Positions 13,046 through 25,081 of a DNA stretch of 64,000 bases are shown here, in pieces. The DNA lies in the NCBI RefSeq assembly GCF_008831285.2, contig NC_045147.1, positions 14,424,854 to 14,488,853 on the forward strand, given 5' to 3'. Within the stretch, counting starts at the first letter, position 1; the number at the start of each line of letters is the position of its first letter. Under the pieces are notes generated by a model. The model saw only the letters and a list, made by a program, of their open reading frames with translations, ran no database searches and had not been told where the DNA came from. Source of the DNA: Nymphaea colorata (Eukaryota > Streptophyta > Magnoliopsida > Nymphaeales > Nymphaeaceae). The translations under genes were made by a program, and so were the position numbers.

Positions 13046-14525
13046 ATGGCTTCATCCTGCTCGTTAACCAAATCGTTATCTGTTCTTCACCCGACGCGAA
13101 GTCCTGTAGCTCCTGGTCTCCTACGCTTGCGGCCGGCTGCCTTTCGTGTCTCCTCCTGCAAGAAGCCCATGGCCCCGGAATCCGTCCGCTTGCCGGAAGG
13201 CTACGACCGGAAGAAGGAAGTGAAGGACTTCGACGACTCTAAGATCGGCGTCAAGGGCCTCATCGACGCCGGCGTCAATGAGATCCCTCCTTTCTTCGTC
13301 CACCCAACAGCCGATCTCCCTCCGCCACCGCTATCTTCCTCGCAGTCCGATTTAGAACTTCCCGTCATTGACCTTTCCGGAGCTTCCGACCTGGAGCGTA
13401 GGGCGGCCATCGTCGCCCGGGTAGCGGAGGCGTCTCGGACGTGGGGTTTCTTCCAGGCGGTCAACCACGGGATTCCGGAGGCCGTCCTCGATGCCACGAT
13501 CGGTGCCGTGCGGCGGTTCAACGAGCTGCCGGTGGAGGAGAAGGCGCCGTACTACCAGCGGGTGCCTGGGAACGGCGTGTCCTTTGCGACGAACTTCGAC
13601 CTCTTCGTGACGAAGGCGGCGAGCTGGCGCGACACGCTGCAGGTCCGGATGGGACCGGTTCCGGTTGGGCCGGAAGAAATACCGCCGGCGTGCAGGGAGG
13701 AGATAGTGCGGTGGGGTGAGTGGTCGGACGGTCTGGCGAGGGAGCTCATGGCGATGCTGTGCGAAGGGATGGGGGTGGGGCCCCGCAGGCTGGAGGAGAT
13801 ATCGTGTATGGGCGGGAAGCAGCTGGTGGCGCACTACTACCCATGGTGCCCGCAGCCGGATCTGACGTGGGGGCTCACCGGCCACGCGGATCCCGGCGTG
13901 CTCACCGTGCTGCTGCAGGACCAGGTGGGCGGTCTCCAGGTGAAGCACGGCGACCGCTGGGTGGACGCCAAGCCCATTCCAGGCGCGGTCGTCATCAACA
14001 TCGGCGACCTCCTCCAGGTAGGCGAAGATCATGTTCTCCAATTGCAAAATTTGCGGTCGCTTTTATTTTTGGTATCGATCCTATTTTTAATGCTATTCTT
14101 GCATTGAAATCATTTTTCTCATAATCTAGTGACATGATTGATTGTATAGCCTTATTGTTGGACGCCGTCCTCCAGTTTGTTTGTAGAATGTTAGAACATT
14201 TTCAAGAGAGAAGAGTAATTTGCTCAACACAAATTCTGCATACTGTTTGACCAATTTGAGAAAATTGCAGATGATCTCCAATGGTCTGTACAAGAGCGTC
14301 GAGCACCGGGTTGTCGCCAATCGCTCTCGGGAGGCCCGTGTTGCAATTGCCATCTTCTACAATCCAGGGGTGAGAGATGATAGCGCGTACTTCGGCCCAC
14401 TACCGGAGCTTCTCTCGCCGGAAAGTCCTCCCCTGTACCGGCAGTTCACCATGCAGGAATACTTGACTCGGTTCTTCAACAAGGGATTGGATGGAAAGTC
14501 GTTGTTGGATGTATTCAAGATATGA
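13046..14525 (+). CDS. 2-oxoglutarate/Fe(II)-dependent dioxygenase, ACC-oxidase-homolog group
   Basis: Exons 13046-14017 and 14271-14525 give 408 residues. The DIOX_N block starts near residue 100 (LPVIDLSG) with the family motif TWGFFQAVNHGIP. The double-stranded beta-helix core carries the iron-binding HxD in GLTGHADPGV and the distal His in SVEHRV, the latter in exon 2. The arginine that binds the 2OG carboxylate is in EARVAIAIF; most relatives have RxS there, and here it is RVA. Relatives (E8-like and BX6-like enzymes) hydroxylate or demethylate diverse small metabolites, so the substrate cannot be told. The first about 41 residues are Ser/Arg/Ala-rich and look like a plastid transit peptide; Met42 (MAPESVRLPEGYDR) would give the usual length of about 367. 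Exon 1 is very GC-rich compared with exon 2. The gene starts 371 bp after the zinc-finger gene, same strand. Confidence 0.9.
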
Positions 14526-16452
14526 ACTTAGCTCCTTGATTGTAATAACGTGGTACAGATTTTTTCTGACAAAATAGATTGCAGATCTCTAAAGCACAGG
14601 ACGTTGTGCTTATGCTTGTATATGAACGATGCCACTGTTGAGGTCGAGTATGCTAGAAGTCGGCATCGAATGCCCTTGCATTCTTGTTCATGGATGTGCA
14701 CTACCTTGTGACACATCTCATTCTATAGGAGCGGAAATGTGCACCATGGGGCATATGATCTTATTCCTAGGAATGGTCTTCATAGTTCATACTGGTAAAA
14801 AATGCTAGGTGAGCTAAGCGGTCAAGGAACTTAGGAACGCATAATTGGAAAAAAATTTCGAGCAGAAGAAGAAGACGAGAGAAGACAACAGGAAAATTCA
14901 TACTGCACCGGTGACGGTAGCCGAAACAGCGATGGTGCTAGCCAGTGGCAGAGAAAACGACAGAAAACAATGGGAAAGAGCAGTAAGGGGAGTGGAGACG
15001 ATATGATCGTGGCAATGCCTGAGAAACGAGAAAAAACAACAGGAAAAATCATAGAACGGTGGAAGTAGAGGCGACAGCGAGAGGGAGGCCCCATTTTTTC
15101 TTATATACATATCTTCTAATTTTATCTTCTAACATAGTTTAGAAGCTCAACTAGTTTTATCAGAATTGGCTTTGAATTGCATTGGCGGCCAATTGAAGAA
15201 TGATAAAATCATAGGTCTAATGTTTCTCTCTATAAAATCATAGATCTAATCTTTCTCTCTACCATACCATTGCAAGTGGTAAAAAGAAGAACGCTATGAA
15301 TGTCAATTTAAAAACTTTATATCAAATCTCTCTCTCTCTCTTATACACGCACACACACACATATAAATGAAATGGACTGTCCACACCGAACATGAATGAA
15401 CAGGGCCAACTGTAAGGTTGTTGTGTTGAATTGTATGGCTGCACCACTGGTGTATTCGCAGAGCAAGACACATGAATCATGTTTCATTACATTCATTTAA
15501 ATAAATATTGAATAGTACTTAATGGACATGTCATATATTAAAAATGACCAAGATTGCAGAAAAAAATAAACAAAAGCGCCTCATGGATTAATCAAAATTG
15601 GTCATTTATAAGCTCCCAATGAACCATGTCCGCTTAATTAGTTTCACCAATCAATCCATTTAACGTAAAAAGGAAGCTTATAAGCGGAAAGCAGGCCCAG
15701 CTACCCACCGAACCGCTCACTGGAATTCAATTTTCTTTGATTAGCACAACTCTCTCTTATCTACCAACTAGAAAGTCTCCTATGAATGAATGAAAAGAAT
15801 CTTAAGTTAGACACGTTACAATGAATACTCAAGAAAGAAAAACAATTAGAAAAGAATGTAGTCACCCAAGTTGCCTTTTCTTTTCTATATACAGTTGGAT
15901 TTAAGCAAGTTCGGGCACCTAATCCTTGAACATACATTTCTTTTGTGATTAGGGTAAGCCCAGGGCCACCAAGCCTTATGTACATATAGATTGGTAGGAT
16001 TGAGACTTGATCCAGGGTCTTTAACTTGTTTCTCTTCACATTCGCTTCTTACTCGCTAACCACCTGTTGTATGATAGTTTTTCTTCACATTATTGTTGAA
16101 GGTGGTCAAGAACTCGTTTTTGCATAATCTGGTCAAGGCCTGCCTAAAACCAGCATGTAATTAGATCCATGTCAATGCTTAAGTTCAACCGATGAACCAA
16201 ATGTTTTTGTTGATCCACCATTAGAACCTGCTGACCTGAATTTGGTAGCTGCTGAATTGCATCTGGCGCCGACTGATCGGCTTGAATACGAGCTCACATC
16301 TGGTTATAACTGGTCAGGCTTGACTCGGCCGGGCTCGGGCTTTTGCATAGGCCAAATGGTTTCTATGAGGATAAGGGGTCTCCCTGGGTTCGGCCGAGCC
16401 GAGCCGAGTCGAGTCGAGTCTGTCCCGATGCCCACCCGGGTCTTGTTTGTTT
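14526..16452. other. Intergenic region between dioxygenase and Nudix genes
   Basis: No gene recognised; the two flanking genes converge here, so it must hold both 3' ends. There is a GA/AAC-rich duplicated patch at 14860-15075, a short (CT)n/(AC)n stretch near 15328-15361, and a GC-rich gagccgagtcgagtc patch at 16325-16435 of a kind seen in dispersed plant repeats. The minus strand of about 15900-16070 has tRNA-like promoter words but no convincing SINE boundaries. Confidence 0.5.
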
Positions 16453-17015
16453 CTAGTTAAACGCCATGCCATGTCTCTCCCTTTCTCTCATGATCAGCTG
16501 GTCTAGTGCTTTGCTCATCCATGGGTGCTTGCATCTTTTCCTCGCATCTTCTACACTCACCTAAACAAGAAAGAAAACAAACAGAAAAAGTTAAGGAGAT
16601 TTGTTCTTGTTGGATCTACAAACTGCCCCTCGGTATTTTAAAGGGATCCCTCTTTGCTAAGTATGCTTCACCGGTAGATAAATAAATGCAGATATTATAA
16701 GTTAAAGTTTTTGATGTGAAGATGAGGGCCCAGAATAATTTAGTGTTGTAATCTTTTTCTTACCCATCTTCTTTCGCGGAACTCCTTCTCTGGCCAGTGA
16801 TCCTGGAGGTTAGTCACCTTCAGAGGGAACACATGGGCCACACGCTCTCCGCCTTTGCTCCCCTTGCTGTTGAACGTCCATATACCAAGCTGTGTCTGCA
16901 GTTGATTATTGAATAATTTTTCAGTGAAATGGATAGATATACATGGTTAAAATCTAATATACATGTTTATACCGCGCAGGAGCTACTAGTTTAATCACTT
17001 TCAATACTTTCAGTC

Positions 17016-17058
<43 letters not shown>

Positions 17059-18851
17059 TTGCATGTGAAGTCGGCAGGATTGACCTTAGAAAGGTTGGTG
17101 CCAAAGACAGAGAAATTTATGAATAACCACCCAATTTTTGACATATTTACAAATGAGTGTTTATCATTTGATAAATGATAAATGACTGTCTAACTGTGTA
17201 AACTAGTTCACAAATTTTCACCAATGAAAAGCATTAAGCATACTTAAGAAGACTATTTTACCGCCAAAAAAGAAATACTCTCATTCTTGACATTTTACAT
17301 TTTTTTGCAGCTTTCATTCGTTTTATAAGAACAGGTTACTTGTTATTTGTCCCTGACATGGCCCCCATGATTTCACCCTTTTTTTCTTATGTCATCTAAG
17401 GATTAAAAGGAGGGGGAGAGAGAGAGAGAGACTTGTTTTAATATTTTTCATTTATAAGGCAATACGTTCATGAATTACCATATAAAATTAGGCAGTTATT
17501 TGTAAATATACAAGACGTTGAGTGATTATTAGTAAATTTCTCAAGCAAACTGTAGACAGAAGGTACAGAAGAGAGAGAAGGTAGGTCAAAAGCGTTGTGC
17601 TTTGTCGGGATAGAGAGATTGGTGTGGAAAAATTCAACGTCAAGGTGCGAATTAAACTTGAGGCAGAGCAGTATGCAGCAGCGTGCGCATGCAGACCACA
17701 GTTTCCTGTATTTTCTCTTTACAGATAACGCATAACCAAGTTCATAAACTCAATCGTCTGAGAATTGGTTCCGAATGACGGAGAAAAATAAATGGGACTT
17801 CATTAAATTTACCTCCACGAGTCCCTCCACTCCTGCTTCTTCCATTGCTTCTCTCCGAGCAGCATCTTCTACTGTCTCATCCTTCTCCCATCCTCCCTTC
17901 AATTGCAGAAGGTTAACATTACAGTCAGCATTCACGAAATTCTGCAAACGTACAGAAAAAGAAGAAGTTTCAAAATTTAAAGGCCTTTTTTGTGAATCTG
18001 TACCTTGGGGAACAACACTCTGTCGCTCTTCTGTGACTTGACGACAAGAACTTCTAACGACTGAACGCACTTGTCATGGTTGCTCTGATCAGCCTTGAAT
18101 CTATAAGGAATGCATCTGCCATGACCAAATTCGATACAAGCTCGTCATAAGTGATAATACTTGCGTGCAATCTTCAGTATCTCGTATTGAGAAGACAAGC
18201 TTGATTTGGAAACGATGTTTAAATTGTTTACAGCGAAAGATCAAAAAGAAGAGCAAAAATTGCCGTTTGCTTTATATACCTGCAATACTAGGACTTGATC
18301 AAACGGGAATTCTTTTATACGTGCGACCATACGGAAGCTGAACAACTTAGCTACAATTACATTTGCATTATCAGACCCCGTAACTTTAACTTTGTCGAAG
18401 AAAACAATTATGTAGGCATGACATGCATGTTTAAGAAAATACAATTTAACATAAGGATGTGACTACAGAATTTGGAAACTCAATTAATATCTTAAACCAA
18501 TTATGTAAAACATTATTTCGATCTTGTCAATGTACTTTAGATGTAGGTTTAATTTTAAGTGGTGTTTGATTGGAGAGGAGTACGTCATTTTGTCAATAGA
18601 GATGAGAAGGGAGAAGATCTTCATTGGATCAAGCAGGGTGAAACGGTGAACGGATCATTTTTCATTTAACCTTAAATTCATCTGGGGATGAGTTATTCCG
18701 AGGGCCATGACTAATCCGATTAACCCACTGAGAGAGAGAGAGAGGGAGAGAGAGAGAGAGAGACAGAGGCAGAGAGTTACCCGGCGATGAGCCGGCGACC
18801 ATTTTCATATCTCTGGTTTTGTCTGCCGGAGCGTGAGATCAACATAATCAT
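16453..18851 (-). CDS. Nudix hydrolase, plant NUDT12/13/16-like
   Basis: Read on the minus strand, exons are 18851-18781, 18115-18004, 17896-17813, 16895-16764 and 16560-16453, all GT-AG, giving 168 residues plus stop. The protein opens SRSGRQNQRYENG, then GCIPYRFK (strand before the substrate pocket), LEVLVVKSQ and LFPKGGWE. A complete Nudix box GX5EX7REUXEEXGU lies at about residues 63-85, including the metal-binding REAMEEAG core. WPEKEFRERRW and DARKRCKHPWM follow, as in the NUDT12/13/16 subgroup. Family enzymes hydrolyse diphosphoinositol polyphosphates, dinucleoside polyphosphates or related X-linked nucleotides using Mg2+ or Mn2+; the substrate here is inferred only to that class. Exon 1 supplies 23 residues; the ATG at 18851 is the first in frame and Met3 (18845) is an alternative. 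Introns 1 and 3 hold (GA)n and (TA)n microsatellites. Confidence 0.88.
17020..17056. repeat. (TA)n microsatellite in Nudix intron 3
   Basis: About 37 bp of AT dinucleotide repeat in the intron between exons 3 and 4 of the Nudix gene. A separate (GA)n run lies at 17411-17430 in the same intron. Confidence 0.9.
18730..18763. repeat. (GA)n microsatellite near the Nudix intron-1 donor
   Basis: GA-rich run on the plus strand, so (CT)n in the transcript, starting about 17 nt downstream of the donor of intron 1. A second GA-rich patch is at 19017-19040 upstream of the ATG. Such runs near plant gene starts can bind BPC/GAGA factors; that role is only a possibility. Confidence 0.75.
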
Positions 18852-21800
18852 GGTGGCGCCGAGATCTAAAGAGAGATAGATTGTTTGAGTGAAGAAGATC
18901 GATTATGTCGTCGATCGGAATCGGTGGAACACCTTCTTCCTTCTCCCTTGATCTCCTTCCTTTCTTCGATAACCATGCAACCACCTACCACCTACGGCCA
19001 CCACGCACGGTGGAGAGCGAGAGAGAGCGAGAGAGGGAGATCAGTTGTGCATCTGGTGAGATAGTAAAGGAAGGAATAAATAGGCGTTGGAGGCGCCGGT
19101 TGTGGGGTCTGAGGACGATCTTGGCAGCTTCTTCTTCTTCTTCTTCTCTCTTCTTTCCCCGCGCGTGCGGACTGTCGACAGTGCCATGACATCACCAACA
19201 ACCCAAGACTGTGACATCACACGCCCTCTTTCTCCTTTTCCTTCTTCATTCCTTCCTTCCGTCCACTTGGTGCCGTCCGGATTTCTTGACCTCATCCTTC
19301 TGGTCAATCCTTCTTCCTTGCGCCCACAACCCGTCGAACCTCTTCTGCCTTTCATGGCAACCCTGCAAGTTCAGATTTCTTAGCTTCACTCTCAGATTAA
19401 TTAGAAAGACACCAGAGATTCGCTCACCAAGTAGCTGTTCTACGGTACCTGAAGAGAATGAGACCCGTGATCTTTTACCACGCATCTTGGTTGTTTTTAT
19501 CTTATTGTTCTGAATTCGAGATAGAGCAATCCACAGAAAGTTCACCATTGTTTAAACAGATAATGGATTCTAGATCCACAGTTTTGTTTCTTGTGGTGAA
19601 CGCTCCTTCTCCTATCAAACACAGCATAATAGAATATTGTAGCTGATGCTTGTGGGAATGGGGAAGAAACAAATTCTTGGATGATTATGTTAGACTGGGT
19701 CTTAGTGAGCTACGCCCATTGTTGAACCGGACACGAAATGGATATGGAAATTAGGGACAAGTAAAACCACTGAAATTGATGAAAATGGACATGCTTATAA
19801 AATATTCATACAAGTTACAAATAAATATAGGTGAAAATAATAGCACGAAAGCTTAAATGAATTAGTAAATTAAGCACTAATATGAGTAGGGAGCAAGATA
19901 GTGAAAAATTAATCGTATACTCGTAATAACCTGATGTCATGTATTATGGTAGCCGATGATGTAAATTAATCTCGGTTTCCATCCGGTAGCCTTACAGGAC
20001 AAGTATTAAAGATAATTATTTTGAATAATTTTTACAAATATATTAGCTTGTATTAGCTAATATGGGCTCATTGCGAAATGATCTTTGACAAGAGCTATGT
20101 CTGGGTGAGCAGGAGGAATAATATTTCATCATAATGCTTGACCGAAAGCCGAATCCTTTATACTTGCTCATATCCCTATTGTTACCAAACCAATTTTTAG
20201 TGCCTTTGTTATTATGCTTCAACTTGCATATCAATACTCTTCTCCTTTTTTTTGAAGGGTCATATCTATTCCGATTCATGAAACCAATAATAAGTACTTA
20301 CAAGCGTTTCCCGACAGCAATGAAACAGGGTTCCATGAATTAAAGCCGATGTTCTCTAAGTTTCTACCTCTTTGGTTGAAATGTCAAGCTTTATGTTTGC
20401 ACATCAAACGTGTTTCTAGAACTTTAGATTCACTTTTTGGGAAAAAATATATATATATAACAAGTTTGATTTTTCTCACCCGGATCCGACCAATATATCG
20501 CATGTGTCTTGATGTTTTTTTTTGCAGCAAAGTGTTTTTTTCTTTATATATATATATATATTCCTTCTTTCGAGTACTTTGGAAAAGTTTCAATATAGAG
20601 AGATCGCAGTTGATAAGGTTAGTGATGTTTTAGTTACATGTTATAACTACTCACTACATGCATGCAAAGAGTGTATATGGAGGCAAATATATTACATATT
20701 ATGTCACAATTGTCTAAAAAGGTAATGTTAATAAGTTTTATTTGTTGGTCAATCTATTAGCAACTATTTATGTTTCTTTTAATTCTTATTTTTTTTATCA
20801 TAGTTTAAACGATTGGCAACGCCACTCGAGGATAATACCACATAGAGAATCATCGTAAGGAAAATGGCTATTTATGTGCATGAAAAAGCAGTAAAAAGAC
20901 ATGAAAGAACCATGTTAATTTGAGTACATAGAAAATAGTGAAGAAGTATTTAGATGTTAAGAATGTAATTACAGCAAATTGTGGTTTACGTATTCTAGTT
21001 AACTTAATTGATTCTGGTAGTTATTTGTATAATATATAGTTATTTATCACACTTCGCCGTTTATACTTGTCAAACAATTAGCCATAGTCTAAAACAATTT
21101 AGAACACAACAAACAATTTTTAAAAATATTCCCAGAGTGTATAAAGGATATCAAGTGTCTGTAAATTGTTTATGAAATTTATGCCTTGTACATGAAATAT
21201 TTCTTGGACGATATTTTTTCTCATAATAAACATAACTTTTAGAATGGACAAGAAAAAATGCCTGTGAAGAAGAAGAATTTGCTAGCTCTACCTTCTAGGA
21301 GGTCCATATTGGAAAACAATCAAAGGCGACCACCGCTTACTTCTTAATTACACTGGAAAAAAAAAAGAAAAAAACATACAAAAACCTTCGAAGGATAGCG
21401 AAATCGGGCGCCAAGTTTGAATTTGTTTCATTCTTCTAAGATATGATCTCAGATTAATTTCTAAACTATGGATTCAGAACATACAATTTCTAAACTTAGG
21501 AGTTTCTAATATTATACACATAATCCAACCTCTTAAATGAATCATGCTAAAGTAAAATTTCTCTCATTTAACCAACTTATCCAATATTTCTTTTAATATA
21601 AATTTGATTTCTTTCATTGGACTAGATATTGAGCATCTTTCTTTCGAAAAATTTGTTAATCAAGAACAAAATTTAAACGCTTGAGATATCTTTGAAGATT
21701 CCAAATCCATTACATCCTGCCGTTCTACGTACGGTACGAGACTCATCCAAAAAAATTGATTGACTAGTCAACCCGAGTAGTAGACCCAGTCCAAGTACTA

Positions 21801-22488
21801 GTTAGACCCACCAAATGGCTGTGTTTGGAAGGCGAAGCTGGTTATATGTTTGGGGTCCATATGTTGCAGTGTTTGGAATTGCACAAGGTTCTTTCTTGGC
21901 GGCCCTCAGAGACGTAGCATAGCTGTTCGGACTGGTTGGCCAGTAAAAATCCAATCTTTAGCTACAATACCATGAGCAGTATCTATCTGGACTGCAAACG
22001 GTGGCAAGCGGCTTCAACCTCTCCGGCTATGAGGACTGAACCCATTGACCTCCATTCTTTGAAGCTGGAAAATAGATGGCCTAAGTTGGACGGAGGTCCT
22101 ACTTGGATTGCGGTCCGAAGTTTAAGAGGGTCAAACCATTGTGAAATGATAGAGATTGAGAGTACAAAGGAATCCGTTTGTAAGCAGACTTTTTTTCCCT
22201 TGTTTTTGTCTATTACAGGGAAAACTTATCTCAATCTAGTCTGGTTCTAGGGCTTTGTCGTTTTCCATTTTGCCAGATTTGGTTCGACTCGGCCTCCGGC
22301 GTGCATATTCAATCATCTTCTGTCCGACCCATTTGCATCTATAATCAGGCGTACTGGTTTATCCACATGGATGGTAGAAACTTTGAGTTTCTTTAGGAGG
22401 AATTACTTGAGAATACAAAAATGTATTTCCAAACAAATTTTTCCCTCTTTGTTGGATGCTGTAAAAAGAAAACCACTTTCTGCCTCCA
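18852..22488. other. Upstream region of Nudix gene and intergenic DNA
   Basis: The first few hundred bases are presumably promoter and 5' UTR of the minus-strand Nudix gene. ORFs at 18905-19650 are low-complexity (Ser/Glu/Arg runs from GA- and TTC-rich DNA) and overlap each other on both strands, so I do not call them. The rest (about 19650-22488) is AT-rich with a (TA)n run at 20544-20562 and no recognisable gene. Confidence 0.5.
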
Positions 22489-22650
22489 GGGACAACCCAT
22501 GGCTGGGTAGTCGCATAAAAGGTACATCGTCGGTTCGATTCCCGTAGATGCTACTAAATGGTAGGAACACAACACTATATTTGACGGCTATATTGTATCC
22601 CACCTAGGCCCTAACGCAGAAGGATGAATGAAAGAGCCTTTAAACTTTTT
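22489..22650 (+). mobile_element. Candidate tRNA-derived SINE ending in oligo(T)
   Basis: About 160 bp with a plausible A-box-like word (TGGCTGGGTAG, near 22499) and a perfect B-box GGTTCGATTCC at 22532-22542, spaced as in a Pol III promoter. It ends in a run of about 14 T at 22649-22662, as in Au-type plant SINEs. I did not find clear target-site duplications, and it does not fold into an intact tRNA. Confidence 0.45.
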
Positions 22651-22868
22651 TTTTTTTTTGGGTGGTGAGCTGTGGTTGCCAAAAAACATGCACATTTAAA
22701 AAAAAAAAAATTAACTGCACTTCTTTTTTCCCCTTACATTTTCCCCCTTGCAGGTGGGTTCTCTTTTCTGGCACACAAGTATTTTACCCATTTCAGTATC
22801 CACACACTCATTTCGACATACAACTAGCTTCTTTAACTTATGAGGTGTTTGAATAGTTCAAATGTTAG

Positions 22869-23082
22869 GCCTGTTTGATGGCAGATAAAATTTTGGAACG
22901 GTAAATTTACCATGGAAAAAAGTCCATGGTAAAAAGTGGTCGGACTTTTTTGTAGACTAGAATTACCATGATCTATCCATTTCAGCAGGGTAATTTTTCT
23001 TGTGTTTGATTTGAAAGTGAAAATCCATACACAAACGGTAAGTTTCTCTCGATGCAGTAAAATTCCTGTGCATCAAACAGGA
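22869..23082. mobile_element. MITE-like inverted-repeat element (CCTGTTTGATG ends)
   Basis: About 214 bp bounded by cctgtttgatg on the left and its exact complement catcaaacagg on the right, with further complementary sequence (gataaaatttt / aaaattcc) inside. No coding capacity. A possible relative with the same terminal word is at 43231-43322. A TTA lies just before the left end, which would suit a PIF/Harbinger-like element, but the right flank does not match it cleanly. Confidence 0.55.
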
Positions 23083-24660
23083 CTTTGAAGTCGAGGTGAT
23101 CTAAGAGTTTGGATTCCTGATCCTACTAGATTTGTGGAAGACACATAATTACCACATTGTTTGTGACCATTTTGTTCGAGTTTATGCATGATAACTTAGG
23201 TCTAATTCGTTTCCAACTAAAATTTCATGGATTTGAGAGAGAATTTCGAATTTCGAATTCACAGCCCTTAAGTCAATAGTTTGTTAAAGCCACAGATTTG
23301 ATGTAGACTATATGTTAAATAAAACTCTCAGATATTATATCTAGGGTCATCAAATCCCCTTGATAAGGTCTTAAAAATCCGATCAGTAACCAGTTGGCGG
23401 AGGCTTTTATTGGTGTCTTCAAATATTTATTTAGTTCATAATGTTAGAAAATTTAGCATCGGCGCACTTCTTGTTTAAAATTTTTAGCATTCGCCAACTT
23501 ATGAGGCGTTTGTTCACCAGAGATGTTAAAACTTAGGCCATTTAATTCTAGACCTTAAGATTTCAGATTAACGATCTGTGTAAGACATTTTAATCCACAA
23601 ACTATAACATGGTTTTGTAATTATTGTGTTTTTAATTTATAGATCTCAAGTTAGACACTTCCTCCACTTCTCTAACTAGTGTTTCAAATATTTGAGAGAT
23701 AATCTCGTGGTTCCAAGTTCTTAGTATGTCGAAAGTACAAATTAGGAAAATTAATTCAGATTTGATCTTAAATGCAAAGTAATCTAATAGGCCTCTCAAA
23801 ATACTTCTCAAATCCAAGATGTAGCCTAGTGGTAGAAACTCTTGTTATTGCCTTCAAACCTTTCGTCTTGGTGTGTCATTACCAAGTTTTTATCTTAATT
23901 TTCTTTCATGGAATGTTTTTGTTAATCTGATATCCAAGTAATTGGGATTTTTCCAACTAAATTTATGCAATTCTTAGATTCAAGTGTGCATTGCATACCA
24001 TAGTAAAACTGTTATACTTTTTCTTAGAAAGAAAAACAATATGATATTAATTTAGAGTACACTAAAATACATAAACTAAAATATCTTAAGTCGGACCTAA
24101 TATTCGTATTTAAAATGCTTAAGTTGTGTTTGATAGCCTTAGATCTTAGATTCGAGTATGAATAGAAAGGTGTGTCTTGGGAGATATTCAGTTTAAACAA
24201 ATTGAGGATATCAGTAGCATGAATTTGAAATATTTGTTGCATGTTAAAAACCATGGATTTAAACTTGAATGGGTGGGGTTGTTTGATCTTAATTTCATGA
24301 ATATGAGGTCACAAATCAATGAGTCGGCATAAATACAAACACAACCTTAGGTTACCTTTTTTTGTTACATTCACACAAAAAGGTTTCATTTGACATGAGG
24401 GAAAGAATCTTTAGAGTGGAAGCTTTTGATGATTAAAAATGTTTTTTTTTTTGTTTTCACAATAATCCTCCAAATGTTATATGTTTTTCAAAATAATGAT
24501 TGCTTTTGGTATTTATAAGTAGATTATTTAGGTTGACTTAAACTATCAATTTCATATGAAAAAAAATGGTTAGGAGGCCCTTTTCCCGGGTCCGGTGTCC
24601 ATTAAGAAGGGTCTCTTCGGCTCTTGTACTATTTCATATGACCAGTTTGTCTATCTTACG
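23083..24660. other. Intergenic AT-rich DNA, nothing recognised
   Basis: No gene is supported. A word resembling a Pol III A box (tagcctagtgg) occurs at 23824-23834, but I see no B box near it, so it is not called as a SINE. Confidence 0.4.
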
Positions 24661-25081
24661 CCCTGTTTGGTTGGAGGGAAAGGGATGGAGGGAAAGGGAG
24701 GGAAAGGGAAGAGAAAGGGAAAGGAAGAGAATGAAATGGAAATAGGTGATTATAAAAGCTTGTTTGGATAAAAGTGAATGGAATGGAAAGGAAAAGATAC
24801 AATTTATAATAATACCCTCAATAGTCAAAAGGTTGGGAGGCAAGGAGAAAAAAAACGTGGAGGGGTATTGTGAGCAGTCAACACTTTTGTACTTACTCCC
24901 TTTCCTTTCCCTCCCAATCCATCCGATTTGAGAGGAATTGAATTTACACTATACAAACCTTTCCTTTCCCTCCCCTCCCATCCAAACAAACTTTCTCTCT
25001 TTCCCTTCTTTTCCCTCCTTTCTAATTAACCAACCAAACATGAGGATTGCTCAATCCCTCCCTTTCCTTCCAACCAAACAA
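24661..25081. mobile_element. Polypurine/polypyrimidine MITE-like fold-back element
   Basis: About 420 bp. The left end reads tgtttggttggagggaaagg and the right end its near complement ctttccttccaaccaaacaa. The left arm is G/A-rich and the right arm C/T-rich, so a single strand can fold into a long hairpin. Internal copies of the same words (24768-24785 and 24955-24990) suggest a nested second element. TTA immediately precedes the left end. Confidence 0.6.

Noticed and set aside
13352..14047. 231-codon minus-strand ORF across the dioxygenase
   Set aside because: Antisense shadow of a GC-rich exon; the plus strand has the iron-binding and family motifs.
15900..16070. Possible minus-strand SINE with tRNA-like promoter words
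   Set aside because: A-box-like and B-box-like words are present, but neither boundary nor tail nor target duplication could be found.
18905..19650. Several overlapping ORFs on both strands upstream of the Nudix gene
   Set aside because: They come from GA-, TTC- and Ser/Glu/Arg-rich low-complexity DNA, overlap each other on both strands and match no family. The region is better explained as promoter and leader of the minus-strand Nudix gene.
23815..23900. A-box-like word suggesting another SINE
   Set aside because: No B box follows at a suitable distance and there is no defined 3' tail.
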